Below, piece by piece: positions 8,244-16,600 of a stretch of 42,656 nucleotides of DNA. Location: assembly GCA_959601045.1 (NCBI GenBank), contig CAUGNZ010000019.1:1-42656 (forward strand), given 5' to 3'. The first letter of the stretch is position 1, and each line of letters opens with the position of its first letter. Made by a program: the position numbers and the translations under genes. The notes under the pieces are model-generated. The model was not told the DNA's origin. It saw only the letters and a program-made list of their open reading frames with translations, and searched no databases. This DNA is from an uncultured Collinsella sp. (GTDB taxonomy: Bacteria; Actinomycetota; Coriobacteriia; Coriobacteriales; Coriobacteriaceae).

Positions 8244-8831
8244 ATGGACCGCTATGCCGAGGTAACCCGCAAGACGGGCGAGACCGACATTGTCGTAAAG
8301 CTCGACCTGGACGGATCTGGCGTGTGCGATATCTCGACCGGCGTGCCGTTTTTCGACCACATACTCAACGCTTTTGGCCGCCATGGCCTGTTCGATCTGA
8401 CGGTGCATGCGGTGGGCGACGTCGAGGTCGACGCGCACCACACCGTTGAGGACACGGGCATTGTGCTGGGCGAGGCGTTTTGCCAGGCGCTGGGCGACAA
8501 GGCGGGTATTACGCGCTTTGCCGACGCGGCGATCGCCATGGACGAGACACTCGTGATGGCCGCCGTGGATATCTCGGGTCGCGGGCAGGCCTATTGCGAG
8601 CTGCCCGTGCCGACTGAGCGCGTGGGCAGCTTTGATACCGAGCTGGCCGTCGAGTTCTTCTATGCCTTTGCGCGCGATGCCAAGCTCACGCTGCACGTGC
8701 GCGAGCTGGCGGGCGGCAATTCGCACCACATTATCGAGGCCGCCTTTAAGGCCGTGGGCCGCACGATGCGCCGCGCCTGCGAACTCGATCCCCGCGTGCA
8801 GGGTATCCCCAGCACCAAGGGCTCGCTGTAA
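8244..8831 (+). CDS. hisB: Imidazoleglycerol-phosphate dehydratase
   Basis: This 195-aa enzyme dehydrates imidazoleglycerol phosphate to imidazole-acetol phosphate with manganese. Family landmarks are TGVPFFDHILNAFGRHG near residue 32, the metal-binding DAHHTVEDTGIVLGEA (about 68), and SHHIIEAAFKAVGR (about 165) with the second His-His-Glu cluster. Length matches monofunctional HisB without the phosphatase domain seen in enterobacteria, so a separate histidinol phosphatase is needed; hisJ at 12212-13123 fills that gap. It starts directly at the hisC stop. Confidence 0.96.
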   Translation: MDRYAEVTRKTGETDIVVKLDLDGSGVCDISTGVPFFDHILNAFGRHGLFDLTVHAVGDVEVDAHHTVEDTGIVLGEAFCQALGDKAGITRFADAAIAMDETLVMAAVDISGRGQAYCELPVPTERVGSFDTELAVEFFYAFARDAKLTLHVRELAGGNSHHIIEAAFKAVGRTMRRACELDPRVQGIPSTKGSL

Positions 8832-8844
8832 CCGTCACAAGGGT

Positions 8845-8885
8845 AAAACCACCACGAAGATGCCTGTCCTCTTTGTGGTGGTTTT
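8845..8885 (+). other. Long hairpin inside the his operon, between hisB and hisH
   Basis: Bases 8845-8860 pair with 8870-8885 over 16 bp (one G-U), closing a 9-base loop. The arms begin with AAAA and end with TTTT, so in either direction it resembles an intrinsic terminator, although the U residues lie inside the stem. It occupies the only sizeable gap in the downstream part of the operon and could attenuate, or protect and process, the message ahead of hisH. Confidence 0.7.
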
Positions 8886-8910
8886 GGATGATGAGAAGTG
8901 GAGGGGTCGC

Positions 8911-9612
8911 GTGGGCGAACCGAAGATCGTGGTGGTCGACTACCACAAGGGCAACTTGTCGAGCGTCGTGCGCGGGCTTGCGCGCGCCGGTGCTGCCGCC
9001 TGCACGTCGGACGATCCGGAGCAGATCCGCAACGCCGACGGCCTGGTCATCCCGGGCGTGGGTGCGTTCTATGACGCGATCGCCTTTATGCGTCAGAGCG
9101 GCGAGGAGGTGGCCGTGCTCGATGCCGTTGCCGCCGGAACTCCGCTGCTCGGCATCTGCCTGGGCCTTCAGCTGTTTTTTGAGCGCGGCAACGAGGGCGT
9201 GCCTGCGAACGAGGACGCGGACGCGGACGACGATGCCTCCGAGCAGGCCGGTGGTCCCTGGGTCGATGGCCTGGGCATCATGCGCGGTTCGTGCACGCGC
9301 TTGGAGTCGAGTCGCCTGAAGGTGCCGCACGTGGGCTGGGACCAGGTGCACATGACGTCCGCCGGCGCGGCCGATCCGTTGCTCGCCGGTTTTGCCGAGG
9401 GCGCCAACATGTACTTCACCCACAGCTACGCGGTGGCCGACGACGCCGATGCCGCTGATGTTTTGGCGCGCACGCACTACACGCGGAGCTTCCCGTGCAT
9501 CGCGCGTCATGGCAACGTGTGGGGCTGTCAGTTCCATCCCGAGAAATCCTCCGCGCTTGGTCAGCGCATTCTTAAGAACTTCGTCAACATCGTCGAGGAG
9601 GTTGGCCGATGA
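8911..9612 (+). CDS. hisH: Imidazole glycerol phosphate synthase glutaminase subunit
   Basis: This 233-aa class-I glutamine amidotransferase releases ammonia from glutamine and passes it to HisF. The nucleophile Cys is in LLGICLGLQLFF (about residue 79), and the His-Glu of the triad is in WGCQFHPEKSS near the C-terminus. An acidic insert of about 20 residues (Glu/Asp/Ala) follows the nucleophile region, making it somewhat longer than the usual 200-210 residues. The start is taken as GTG at 8911, preceded by GGAGGGG. An in-frame ATG at 8860 lies within the upstream hairpin and would add 17 residues. The stop overlaps the hisA start by four bases. Confidence 0.94.
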   Translation: MGEPKIVVVDYHKGNLSSVVRGLARAGAAACTSDDPEQIRNADGLVIPGVGAFYDAIAFMRQSGEEVAVLDAVAAGTPLLGICLGLQLFFERGNEGVPANEDADADDDASEQAGGPWVDGLGIMRGSCTRLESSRLKVPHVGWDQVHMTSAGAADPLLAGFAEGANMYFTHSYAVADDADAADVLARTHYTRSFPCIARHGNVWGCQFHPEKSSALGQRILKNFVNIVEEVGR

Positions 9613-10352
9613 TCCTGTTTCCCGCAATCGATCTGATTGGCGGCAAGGTTGTGCGCCTGGAGCGCGGCGACCGCAGCCGCTGCAAGGTATATTCCGACGA
9701 CCCCGTCGCCGTCGCCCGCTCGTTTGCCGAGCAGGGCGCGAACTGGGTGCATGTCGTCGACCTGTCCGCTGCTTTTGGCGAGGACGAGGACGCGTGCGCT
9801 GCCAACTCGGCGGCGATTAAGGCTATCTGCGGCGTCGACGGCCTGTCCGTGGACGTGGGCGGCGGTGTCCGCTCGCTCGCGCGCATCGACGAGCTGGCCG
9901 GCTACGGCGCGCGTCGCATCGCGCTAGGCACGGTGCTCGTGACCGAGCCGGGATTTGCCGAGGTGGCGGCGCAAGGCTTTGGCGAGTTACTGGTGGCAGA
10001 CATTGCCGCCCGTGACGGCCAGGTCAAGGTGAATGGTTGGCGCGACGGCGCGGGTGTGGCGCTCGACGACGCCGTGGCGCAGCTCACCGAGCTGGGCTTT
10101 AAGCATCTGGTGTATACCGACATCGCGCGCGATGGCATGCAGACGGGCATCGACGTGGCGGCGTATCGCCATGTGGCCGAGGTCGCGGGCTTTCCCGTCG
10201 TGGCTTCGGGCGGCATCTCGACGCTCGACGATATCCGCGCACTGGCCGCGGTGGGCGAGGATGCCATCGAGGGTGCCATTACCGGTCGTGCGCTCTACGA
10301 GGGCAACTTTACGCTGGCCCAGGCGTTGGCCGCCGCCCGAGGGAAGGAGTAG
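9609..10352 (+). CDS. hisA: ProFAR isomerase
   Basis: This 247-aa (beta-alpha)8 barrel opens the ribose ring of ProFAR to give PRFAR. It begins LFPAIDLIGGKVVRLERGD, with catalytic Asp near residue 8 and the phosphate-binding VGGGVRS loop near residue 80. The second catalytic Asp is in VYTDIARDGM (about 170), followed by ASGGIS and the C-terminal GAITGRALYEG loop. It overlaps hisH by ATGA and lies 3 bp before hisF, so the three are tightly coupled. Some actinobacteria use a bifunctional PriA; whether this enzyme also acts on the tryptophan intermediate cannot be told from sequence alone. Confidence 0.95.
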   Translation: MILFPAIDLIGGKVVRLERGDRSRCKVYSDDPVAVARSFAEQGANWVHVVDLSAAFGEDEDACAANSAAIKAICGVDGLSVDVGGGVRSLARIDELAGYGARRIALGTVLVTEPGFAEVAAQGFGELLVADIAARDGQVKVNGWRDGAGVALDDAVAQLTELGFKHLVYTDIARDGMQTGIDVAAYRHVAEVAGFPVVASGGISTLDDIRALAAVGEDAIEGAITGRALYEGNFTLAQALAAARGKE

Positions 10353-10355
10353 CCC

Positions 10356-11138
10356 ATGCTTGCCAAACGCGTGATTCCCTGTCTGGATGTTAAGGACGGC
10401 CGCGTGGTCAAGGGCGTCAACTTTGTGAGCCTGCGCGATGCTGGCGACCCGGTGGAGCTGGCGCGCGCCTACGACCGCGAGGGTGCAGACGAGGTCGTCT
10501 TCCTGGACATTACCGCGACGAGCGACAACCGCGCGACGACCATCGAGATGGCGGCGCACGCGGCCGAGGAGCTCGTTATTCCCTATACCGTGGGCGGCGG
10601 TTTCCGCGACTTGGCGGGCATGCGAACCATGGTTGCCGCCGGTGCCGACAAGGTGTCGCTTAACTCTGCCGCCGTGCGCGATCCGTCGTTGATCAGCCAG
10701 GCCGCCGCGGCGTTTGGCAGCCAGGCCGTGGTCGTGGCGATTGATGCCAAGCGCGTGGGCCTGCCCGGTCAGCCGGATGCCGACAAGTGGGAGGTCTTCA
10801 CGGCGGGCGGTCGCAACGCCACGGGTATCGATGCGGTGGCGTGGGCCGAGGAAGCGGCTCGTCGCGGCGCCGGTGAGATCTTGCTCACCAGCATGGATCG
10901 CGACGGCACCAAGGCTGGCTTCGACCTGGCACTCACCCGCGCCGTGGCGCGCGCGGTGCCGATCCCGGTGATCGCAAGCGGCGGCGTGGGCACGCTCGAG
11001 CATTTTGCCGAGGGCGTGATCGAGGGCGAGGCCGATGCCGTGCTGGCGGCCAGCGTCTTTCACTTTGGAACTTTCAGCATTCGCCAGGTGAAGGAGTATA
11101 TGGCCAGCCAAGGCATCCCTGTGAGGCTGGACTTCTAG
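10356..11138 (+). CDS. hisF: Imidazole glycerol phosphate synthase cyclase subunit
   Basis: This 260-aa barrel enzyme uses ammonia from HisH to convert PRFAR to imidazoleglycerol phosphate and AICAR, the latter being a purine intermediate. Landmarks are AKRVIPCLDVKDGRVVKG at the start with catalytic Asp11, VGGGFRD near residue 82, the second catalytic Asp in LLTSMDRDGTKAG (about 180), and IASGGVGTLEHF (about 207). A ribosome site GGAAGGAG overlaps the end of hisA. A structured repeat starts about 10 bp after its stop codon and separates it from hisI. Confidence 0.96.
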   Translation: MLAKRVIPCLDVKDGRVVKGVNFVSLRDAGDPVELARAYDREGADEVVFLDITATSDNRATTIEMAAHAAEELVIPYTVGGGFRDLAGMRTMVAAGADKVSLNSAAVRDPSLISQAAAAFGSQAVVVAIDAKRVGLPGQPDADKWEVFTAGGRNATGIDAVAWAEEAARRGAGEILLTSMDRDGTKAGFDLALTRAVARAVPIPVIASGGVGTLEHFAEGVIEGEADAVLAASVFHFGTFSIRQVKEYMASQGIPVRLDF

Positions 11139-11149
11139 TGCTGCGGCTT

Positions 11150-11239
11150 GCCCAGGCACCGCATCTTGCCGCTCAAACCGTCGCTCGCGTACCAAAGTAC
11201 GCGTCGCTCCTCTTTCGCGGCAACCTGCGGCACCTGGAC
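11150..11239 (+). repeat. Structured palindromic repeat, copy 1 (candidate RNA element) after hisF
   Basis: A long imperfect palindrome. Stems run 11152-11156 with 11233-11237, 11159-11163 with 11226-11230, 11166-11172 with 11217-11223, and 11186-11192 with 11197-11203 around the tetraloop CAAA. Between the third and fourth stems are unpaired stretches TCAAACCGTCGCT (11173-11185) and about 12 bases on the right arm. A second copy at 39533-39623 preserves every stem by paired changes. It lies between hisF and hisI inside the operon, so it is transcribed. Confidence 0.85.
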
Positions 11240-11285
11240 AACCCTCGCCGACCTGTGGGATTTCGTTTGTTACTTGGGAGAAATG

Positions 11286-11627
11286 ATGACTGAGGTAATA
11301 AATGCTACCGAGCTTAAATACGACGCCCGCGGGCTGATTCCTTGCGTGGTTCAGCAGCATGACACCGGTGAGGTGCTTATGGTTGCTTGGATGAACGAGG
11401 AATCGGTGGGGCTGACGCTCAAGACCGGGACCACGTGGTTTTGGAGTCGCAGCCGTCAGGAGCTCTGGAACAAGGGCGCGACGAGTGGCAACATGCAGGA
11501 GGTCAAGGAGCTCTGGGCCGACTGCGATAGCGATACGCTGCTGGTCAAGGTGGACTCACCGGGCCCGGCCTGCCATACCGGCAACCGTACCTGCTTCTTT
11601 AAGCGCGTGGAAGGGGGAGTGCGATGA
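11286..11627 (+). CDS. hisI: Phosphoribosyl-AMP cyclohydrolase
   Basis: This 113-aa zinc enzyme opens the adenine ring of PR-AMP, the third step of histidine synthesis. Family motifs: MVAWMNEESVGLTLKTG (about residue 34), FWSRSRQELWNKGATSGN (about 52), the metal-binding DCDSDTLLVKV (about 78) and GPACHTGNRTCFF with zinc-ligand cysteines. It carries only the HisI half; HisE is a separate gene here. Two adjacent ATGs (11283 and 11286) are possible and the second is better spaced from GGGAG. An open frame further upstream lies in the structured repeat and is not coding. Its end overlaps the next ORF by ATGA. Confidence 0.95.
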   Translation: MTEVINATELKYDARGLIPCVVQQHDTGEVLMVAWMNEESVGLTLKTGTTWFWSRSRQELWNKGATSGNMQEVKELWADCDSDTLLVKVDSPGPACHTGNRTCFFKRVEGGVR

Positions 11628-11851
11628 AAGTCGTGACGCCGTTCGAGGTCGCCGAATGCAACACCGAGCTCCTCCGCGCGGGCGTGCCATGCCGCGTGCA
11701 CCTGACTGATGCCTGCGGGGCGCAGTCGCTTTGGCTCGAGGCCGAGAAGGAAAGGCTCGATGAGGCCCATGCCGTCATCGTCGAGTTCTTTGAGAAAAAG
11801 GGCGCAAAGCCTCGGTTCGATGAGGCCGGTACCTACTTTACGCTGCAGTAA
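11624..11851 (+). CDS. Small uncharacterised protein in the his operon (possible RDAC family)
   Basis: This 75-aa ORF overlaps hisI by four bases and ends 15 bp before hisE, so it is translated as part of the his operon. It has no signal or membrane segment. The central VHLTDACGAQSLWLE resembles the Asp-Ala-Cys core of small proteins annotated as RDAC family, although Arg is replaced by Thr here. A Lys/Glu-rich helix follows, then FDEAGTYFTL. Function is unknown; the position suggests a role linked to HisI/HisE or simply hitch-hiking in the operon. The family match is recalled, not tested. Confidence 0.75.
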   Translation: MKVVTPFEVAECNTELLRAGVPCRVHLTDACGAQSLWLEAEKERLDEAHAVIVEFFEKKGAKPRFDEAGTYFTLQ

Positions 11852-11866
11852 CGAGAGGAAATAACC

Positions 11867-12184
11867 ATGGGAGTCAGAACAGCTAACGTGCAGCCGGGAA
11901 ACATCGGTGAGACGCTGACGAGACTGGCCGAGGTGATTCACAGTCGTCGCGACGCATCGCCGCAGGAGAGCTATACCGCGCGTCTGCTGACCGACGTCGA
12001 GGACGAGCTTCTCAAGAAGCTTGCCGAGGAGGCGAGCGAGGTGATCATGGCCTGCAAGGATAACGACCACGATCACATCCGCTACGAGGCCGGCGACCTG
12101 ATCTACCACCTGCTCGTGACGCTCGAGCGCTACGGCATCACCCTCGACGAACTGGCCGGCGAACTCAACGCCCGCCGCCACTAG
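11867..12184 (+). CDS. hisE: Phosphoribosyl-ATP pyrophosphohydrolase
   Basis: This 105-aa MazG-fold protein removes pyrophosphate from PR-ATP, the second step of histidine synthesis. The helix KLAEEASEVIMACKD (about residue 48) and RYEAGDLIYHLLVTLERYG (about 68) give the EExxE and ExxD metal-binding motifs of the all-alpha NTP pyrophosphatases. TARLLTDVEDELLKKL precedes them as in HisE. It is the last gene of the operon, with GAGAGGAAAT before its ATG. Its stop codon falls within a 31-bp hairpin shared with the end of the convergent hisJ. Confidence 0.94.
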   Translation: MGVRTANVQPGNIGETLTRLAEVIHSRRDASPQESYTARLLTDVEDELLKKLAEEASEVIMACKDNDHDHIRYEAGDLIYHLLVTLERYGITLDELAGELNARRH

Positions 12185-12211
12185 TCATTGGGGACGTTCT
12201 TAAACGACTAG
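12181..12211. repeat. REP-like hairpin with GGGGAC core, copy 1
   Basis: CTAGTC at 12181-12186 pairs with GACTAG at 12206-12211 around a loop containing GGGGACGTTCTTAA. It fills the whole space between the convergent hisE and hisJ stop codons and overlaps the hisE stop. Two close relatives occur at 36916-36945 and 36957-36985. It may end transcripts from both sides, though there is no T-run. Confidence 0.8.
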
Positions 12212-13123
12212 TTAGGCGAGGGGCGTGGATTCCCATTCGCCGGTGGGGTGGGGGATATCGAAGGCCCGGTAGCCGCAGTCGTAGGCGTGGGCCTGGGCCT
12301 CGCGGATGTTCCAGCAGATGTCGCAGGCGCGGTGCGCGTCCGAGCCAAAGGTGATGGGCACCTCGGCATGGGCGAAGCGGCGCAACAGCCCGGTCGCGGG
12401 GTAGTAATCGTCGAGCCCCTTGCGCGGTGCGGCGGTCGAGACCTCAACGCGGCGACCCGTATCGTGGGCGCATTCGGCCATCTGCTCCCAAAACGGCGCG
12501 GGGTCAAAGTCGGGTGCAAAGCCGTCCTTCGAAAAGCGCATGACCAGGTCGGGATGGGCCATCGCGTCAAAGTTGAGTGAGCTTTCGCAAGCACGGCACC
12601 AGTCGTCGACGTAGCACTCCCACACGCCGCGCACGCCTAAGTTTTCCCAAACATGCAAGTTGGTATCGTCGTCGATCCAACCGCAAAGGGAATCGGGTGT
12701 ATCGGGGCGCGCGATGTCCTCTGTCCCTGCCGTGCCCGCGGCGCCTGCCGCAATATCGCCCGGGTTGCCAATCCAGTGCACGCTGCCCAGACGTACGACG
12801 GCGCCCTGGGACCAGTGCTCTACCAAGGGCTCGCAGCCCTCGTACCAATCGCATTCAAAACCGTAGATAAAGGTGAGCTCCGGCGCAATCTGCGCGGCGA
12901 GTTTGCGGGCGTCCTCAAAGGCCAAACGATGTGCCGGCAAGTCGCCCTCGACGACCTGCACCTCGCAGTTAGCATCCATACTGGCGGGCAGGGTAAGGTG
13001 GTCGGTCGAGACCATGACGCGGCAGCCGGCGGCAGCAGCGGCACGGACGTTGTCCTCGAACGAGGCGTGCCCGTCCGAGAACGAGGTATGAGTATGGCAA
13101 TCGACCAGCGGGCAGGCGGGCAT
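12212..13123 (-). CDS. hisJ: Histidinol-phosphatase, PHP family
   Basis: This 303-aa PHP-superfamily protein probably hydrolyses histidinol phosphate to histidinol, the one step not encoded in the facing operon. The N-terminus has the metal-binding VDCHTHTSFSDGH, followed by VSTDHLTLP near residue 42, FIYGFECDWYEG (about 92), LGSVHWIG, a central DAMAHPDLVMRF, and FGSDAHR near the C-terminus. These are the His/Asp/Glu ligands expected for a trinuclear PHP site. Length fits HisJ. The frame is open to 13189 but the ATG at 13123 has a clear AAGGAG site. It is transcribed toward hisE. Confidence 0.85.
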   Translation of the reverse strand: MPACPLVDCHTHTSFSDGHASFEDNVRAAAAAGCRVMVSTDHLTLPASMDANCEVQVVEGDLPAHRLAFEDARKLAAQIAPELTFIYGFECDWYEGCEPLVEHWSQGAVVRLGSVHWIGNPGDIAAGAAGTAGTEDIARPDTPDSLCGWIDDDTNLHVWENLGVRGVWECYVDDWCRACESSLNFDAMAHPDLVMRFSKDGFAPDFDPAPFWEQMAECAHDTGRRVEVSTAAPRKGLDDYYPATGLLRRFAHAEVPITFGSDAHRACDICWNIREAQAHAYDCGYRAFDIPHPTGEWESTPLA

Positions 13124-13243
13124 GGCGACTCCTTTGCATTTGGTGAATCCGCTCCATTGTAATGGTGCAGCTCTCAACACGCCGCGCACGCCGGGTGCCG
13201 AAATCGAGTGGAAAGGCGGGGCGGCGCGTGCCGGCGCCGGCGA

Positions 13244-13663
13244 CTACTTGCTTCGTGCCGCCGCGCGTTTGGCCTGCACTGTTACCATCGCGTGTCTCAC
13301 GGCGGTGATGGGGCGATAGCGGATCATACGCGGTCCCGACCAACGCATAACCTCGCGGATCTTCTCGCGCATGGCAGGCCGGTAACAATGCGAAGGACAT
13401 GCCGAGCAAAATGTCTTGGTGCCCATGTGCGGGCAGTGCTCAATGCGCGCGATGGCGTATTTCTGCAGCTCGGCGCATTCGGGGCAGAGCGTAATGGTTC
13501 GAAGGCCGAGTTTCACGCGCACGGACTCATCGCCGCCAGCCTGTTCGACCACATGCCCGCCGCCATGATGCCCACGACACCACAGCGCAATCATCTGCGA
13601 CACCATTTGGGCCTCACGCTCACGTTTGCGTGCTAGCTCCGGTGTGTCGACTGGGCGCGCCAT
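13244..13663 (-). CDS. Cysteine-rich YgbA-type (nitrous oxide-stimulated promoter family) protein
   Basis: This 139-aa cytosolic protein matches the pattern of the YgbA family, named in databases for nitrosative-stress-responsive promoters. It has ARKREREAQMVSQMIALWCRG at the start, TLCPECAELQKYAIARIEHC in the middle, CSACPSHCY, then REKIREVMRWSGPRMI near the end. The six to eight cysteines look able to bind a metal or an Fe-S cluster. Its start codon overlaps the stop of the ABC exporter (TAATG), so it is translationally coupled to it. In enterobacteria ygbA is under nitric-oxide control; the role here is inferred to be stress-related. Confidence 0.82.
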   Translation of the reverse strand: MARPVDTPELARKREREAQMVSQMIALWCRGHHGGGHVVEQAGGDESVRVKLGLRTITLCPECAELQKYAIARIEHCPHMGTKTFCSACPSHCYRPAMREKIREVMRWSGPRMIRYRPITAVRHAMVTVQAKRAAARSK

Positions 13664-16600
13664 TAGCTCAGCCTCCCGTGCTCGACCGAAAGCGAGAAAT
13701 CGGCAAACGCGCAGGTGCTGGCGCGGTGGCTCACGAGCACAATGGTCTTGCCGCGGCGCTTGAGCTCGTCGATTGCCTGCATCACGGACGCCTCGTTGAG
13801 AGCATCGAGCGCGCTGGTGGGTTCGTCGAGCAAGATGAAGGGTGCGTCGTTGAGGAAGATGCGCGCAAGGCCGATGCGCTGGCGCTCGCCGCCCGAAAGC
13901 GAGTCGCCCAGCTCGGCAACGGGCGTGTCGAGTCCCTGCGGCAGACGGTCGATGAGCGTGGTGAGTGAGGCGGAGCGGCAAGCGTCGAGCAGCTCGGCAT
14001 CGGTGGCGTTGGCGTGCGCGACCAGCAGGTTCTCGCGTACGGTGCCGCAGAACAGATGCGTGTCCTGGGTCATATAGGCCTCGTGGCTGCGCAGGCTCGC
14101 CGTGTTGATGTGGCGGGCATCGACGCCGCTCACCGTGATGGTGCCGGCTGCGGGGTCCCAAAAGCGCATGAGCAGCTTAAGCAGCGTCGACTTGCCCGAA
14201 CCCGAGCGCCCCATGATGCAGGTCATGGTACCGGGCGCAAAGGTGCAGGTCACGTCGTCGAGGATGAGACTCGCAGCGGTGTCGTTCGCGACCTGCTCTG
14301 TGGCGCCCGCACCGCCCGCGTCCACGCCGCCCACATAGCTAAAGCTCACATGCTCGGCTGCGGCGCCGGCAAACTCAACGTTCTGTCCATCGGCGACCTC
14401 GGCGCACTGGGGCTGCTCGTCGAGCAAATCGAGCACGCGTGCGCCCGAGGCGAGCGTCTCCTGCAGTGAGGCGCCCAGGCGGCTCACGGCCATCACCGAG
14501 CCAAACGACGACACAAAGGTAAAGACGGCGACAAACGCTGCGGCAAAGTCAATCGTTCCCGCAGCCACCAGCTGCAGCGCACGCCCGAGCATCACCAGAT
14601 TAGCCACAAGAATAAGCGCATCGGCTACGGCCTCGCTGACCGCCTGGCGGCGCTTGAGGCGCGCGTCCACGGCGCCGACTTGCTCGGTCAGCTTGCCCAG
14701 GGCACGGCTGCGATCGGTGCCACCGGCAAACTGGATGGTCTCGCCCGCGCCGCGCAGACTGTCGAGTACAAAGGCGCCCAGCTTACCGGCGCCCTCGCGG
14801 CTCTGGCGGCCGGTGGTGCCGCATGCCTTGGCCGAGGTCAGGGGCAGCGGCACGCCCAGGACCGCGTAGGCCACGAGCGCGATGCCCGCGAGCTCGGGGC
14901 TCACAGCCAGCAAAAAGCCCTCAAACACAACGGTGCAGACCAGAGCTATGGCAATGGGCGAGATGGTGTGCGCGTAGAAGACCTCGAGCAGCTCGATATC
15001 CGAGGTGACCAGGCTCACGAGCTCGCCCTTGCCGCGGCCCTCGAGCTTGGCGGGGGCGAGCTGGCGCAGGGCGCCAAACACCAGGTCGCGAATGTGTGCG
15101 AGCAGACGGAATGCGATGTAATGGTTGTAGAGCTGCTCGCCGTAGTGGAGCGGCCCGCGCGCGATGCCGCAGGCGGCACAGGCCGCGCATGTGACGATAA
15201 GACCAAGCCCCAAGGCGTTGCGGCCCAGCGCGGCCATAAGGCCAAGGGCGCCAAAGGCCGGCACGAACGCGGCGGTGAGCATGCCAATGCTGCCCAGCGC
15301 GACGGCTAGCACAAGCCAGCCGGCAAGCGGTCGGACGAGCCCCATCATGCGCCACATGATGGACGGCGCCGAGCGACGGGCGCGGCCGGAGTCAGGCACC
15401 GCGGCAGCGGAAGACGAGCCGGCACCGTTGAGGCCATCGGTACGGGCGGTGCTGCCGTCAACAGCCTCAACCGCGCCGGCATCCTCGGCATCACCCTCCG
15501 CATACGCATATGCCGAGAGCTGCTCCTGGCTGTTCCACATGCGCGCATAGGCGCCCGCGGTTGCCAAGAGCTCGCCGTGAGTCCCGCGCTCGGCAATGCG
15601 ACCGCGTTCCAGCACCAGAATCTGGTCGGCGTCCACGATCGTCGACAGGCGGTGTGCCACCACAATTACAGTGTGCTCGCCGGCAAGCGATGCGATGACC
15701 TCGCCGATCGCGGCTTCGCTCGCAGCGTCCACATTGCTCGTAGCCTCGTCAAACACATAGATCGGCGAGTCGTGCAGCAGGGCGCGTGCCATGCACACGC
15801 GCTGGCGCTGGCCACCCGAAAGGTTGGTGCCGCCCTCGTTAATCACCATGTCGAGCCCGCCGTTGGCCTGCACAAAGGCCGCCACGCGCGTGCGGCCGAG
15901 CGCGCGCAAAAGCTCGGCGTCGGTGGCGTTGGGCTGGGCGAGCAGCAGGTTGTCTCGCAGGGTGCCGGCAAACAGGTAGCCGTTGGTGGGCACCAGGGTG
16001 ACGGCACGCATGAGTGAGGCGGCCGTGGCATCGCGCAGCTCGACGCCGCCAATGCGAACGCTGCCACGGTAGGCACCCTTGCGGCCCGCGATAATCCCCG
16101 CGAGCGTGGACTTGCCGCCGCCGCTTTCGCCCACGAGTGCCACGAGCGAGCCGTGCGCAATGGTCGCGCTGGCGCTGTCCAGCACCGTGCGGTCGCCGTA
16201 TGCATAGCTCACGCCCGCGAGCTCGATATCGCCGCGACCGTCAAGCTCAACATCGCCGCGCTCGGGCTCGGGCGTATCCAAAATGCCAAACATGCGGCGC
16301 GAGGCGGCCATGCCGTTCATGGCCGTGTGGAACAGCGATCCCAGGCGGCGCATGGGCAAAAAGAACTCCTGCGACAGAAAGACGACTAGAAAGGCCGCCT
16401 CAAAGCCAATTTTGCCCGTGGCGAGCTGCAGCGTGGCTACGATAATGCCGAGCGCGGCGCCCATATAGACGACCAGGTCCATAACGCAAATGGAGCGCAG
16501 CTGCATCACCAGCAGGCGCATGGTCGCTGTGCGGAAACGCTCGGACTCGGCGTTGATGCGCTTGTGCCAGTCGCGGTCGGCCTGATACACCTTAAGGGTG

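Noticed and set aside
12250..13100. Plus-strand ORFs opposite hisJ
   Set aside because: They have no ribosome site, and the minus strand encodes a protein with all PHP metal-binding motifs.
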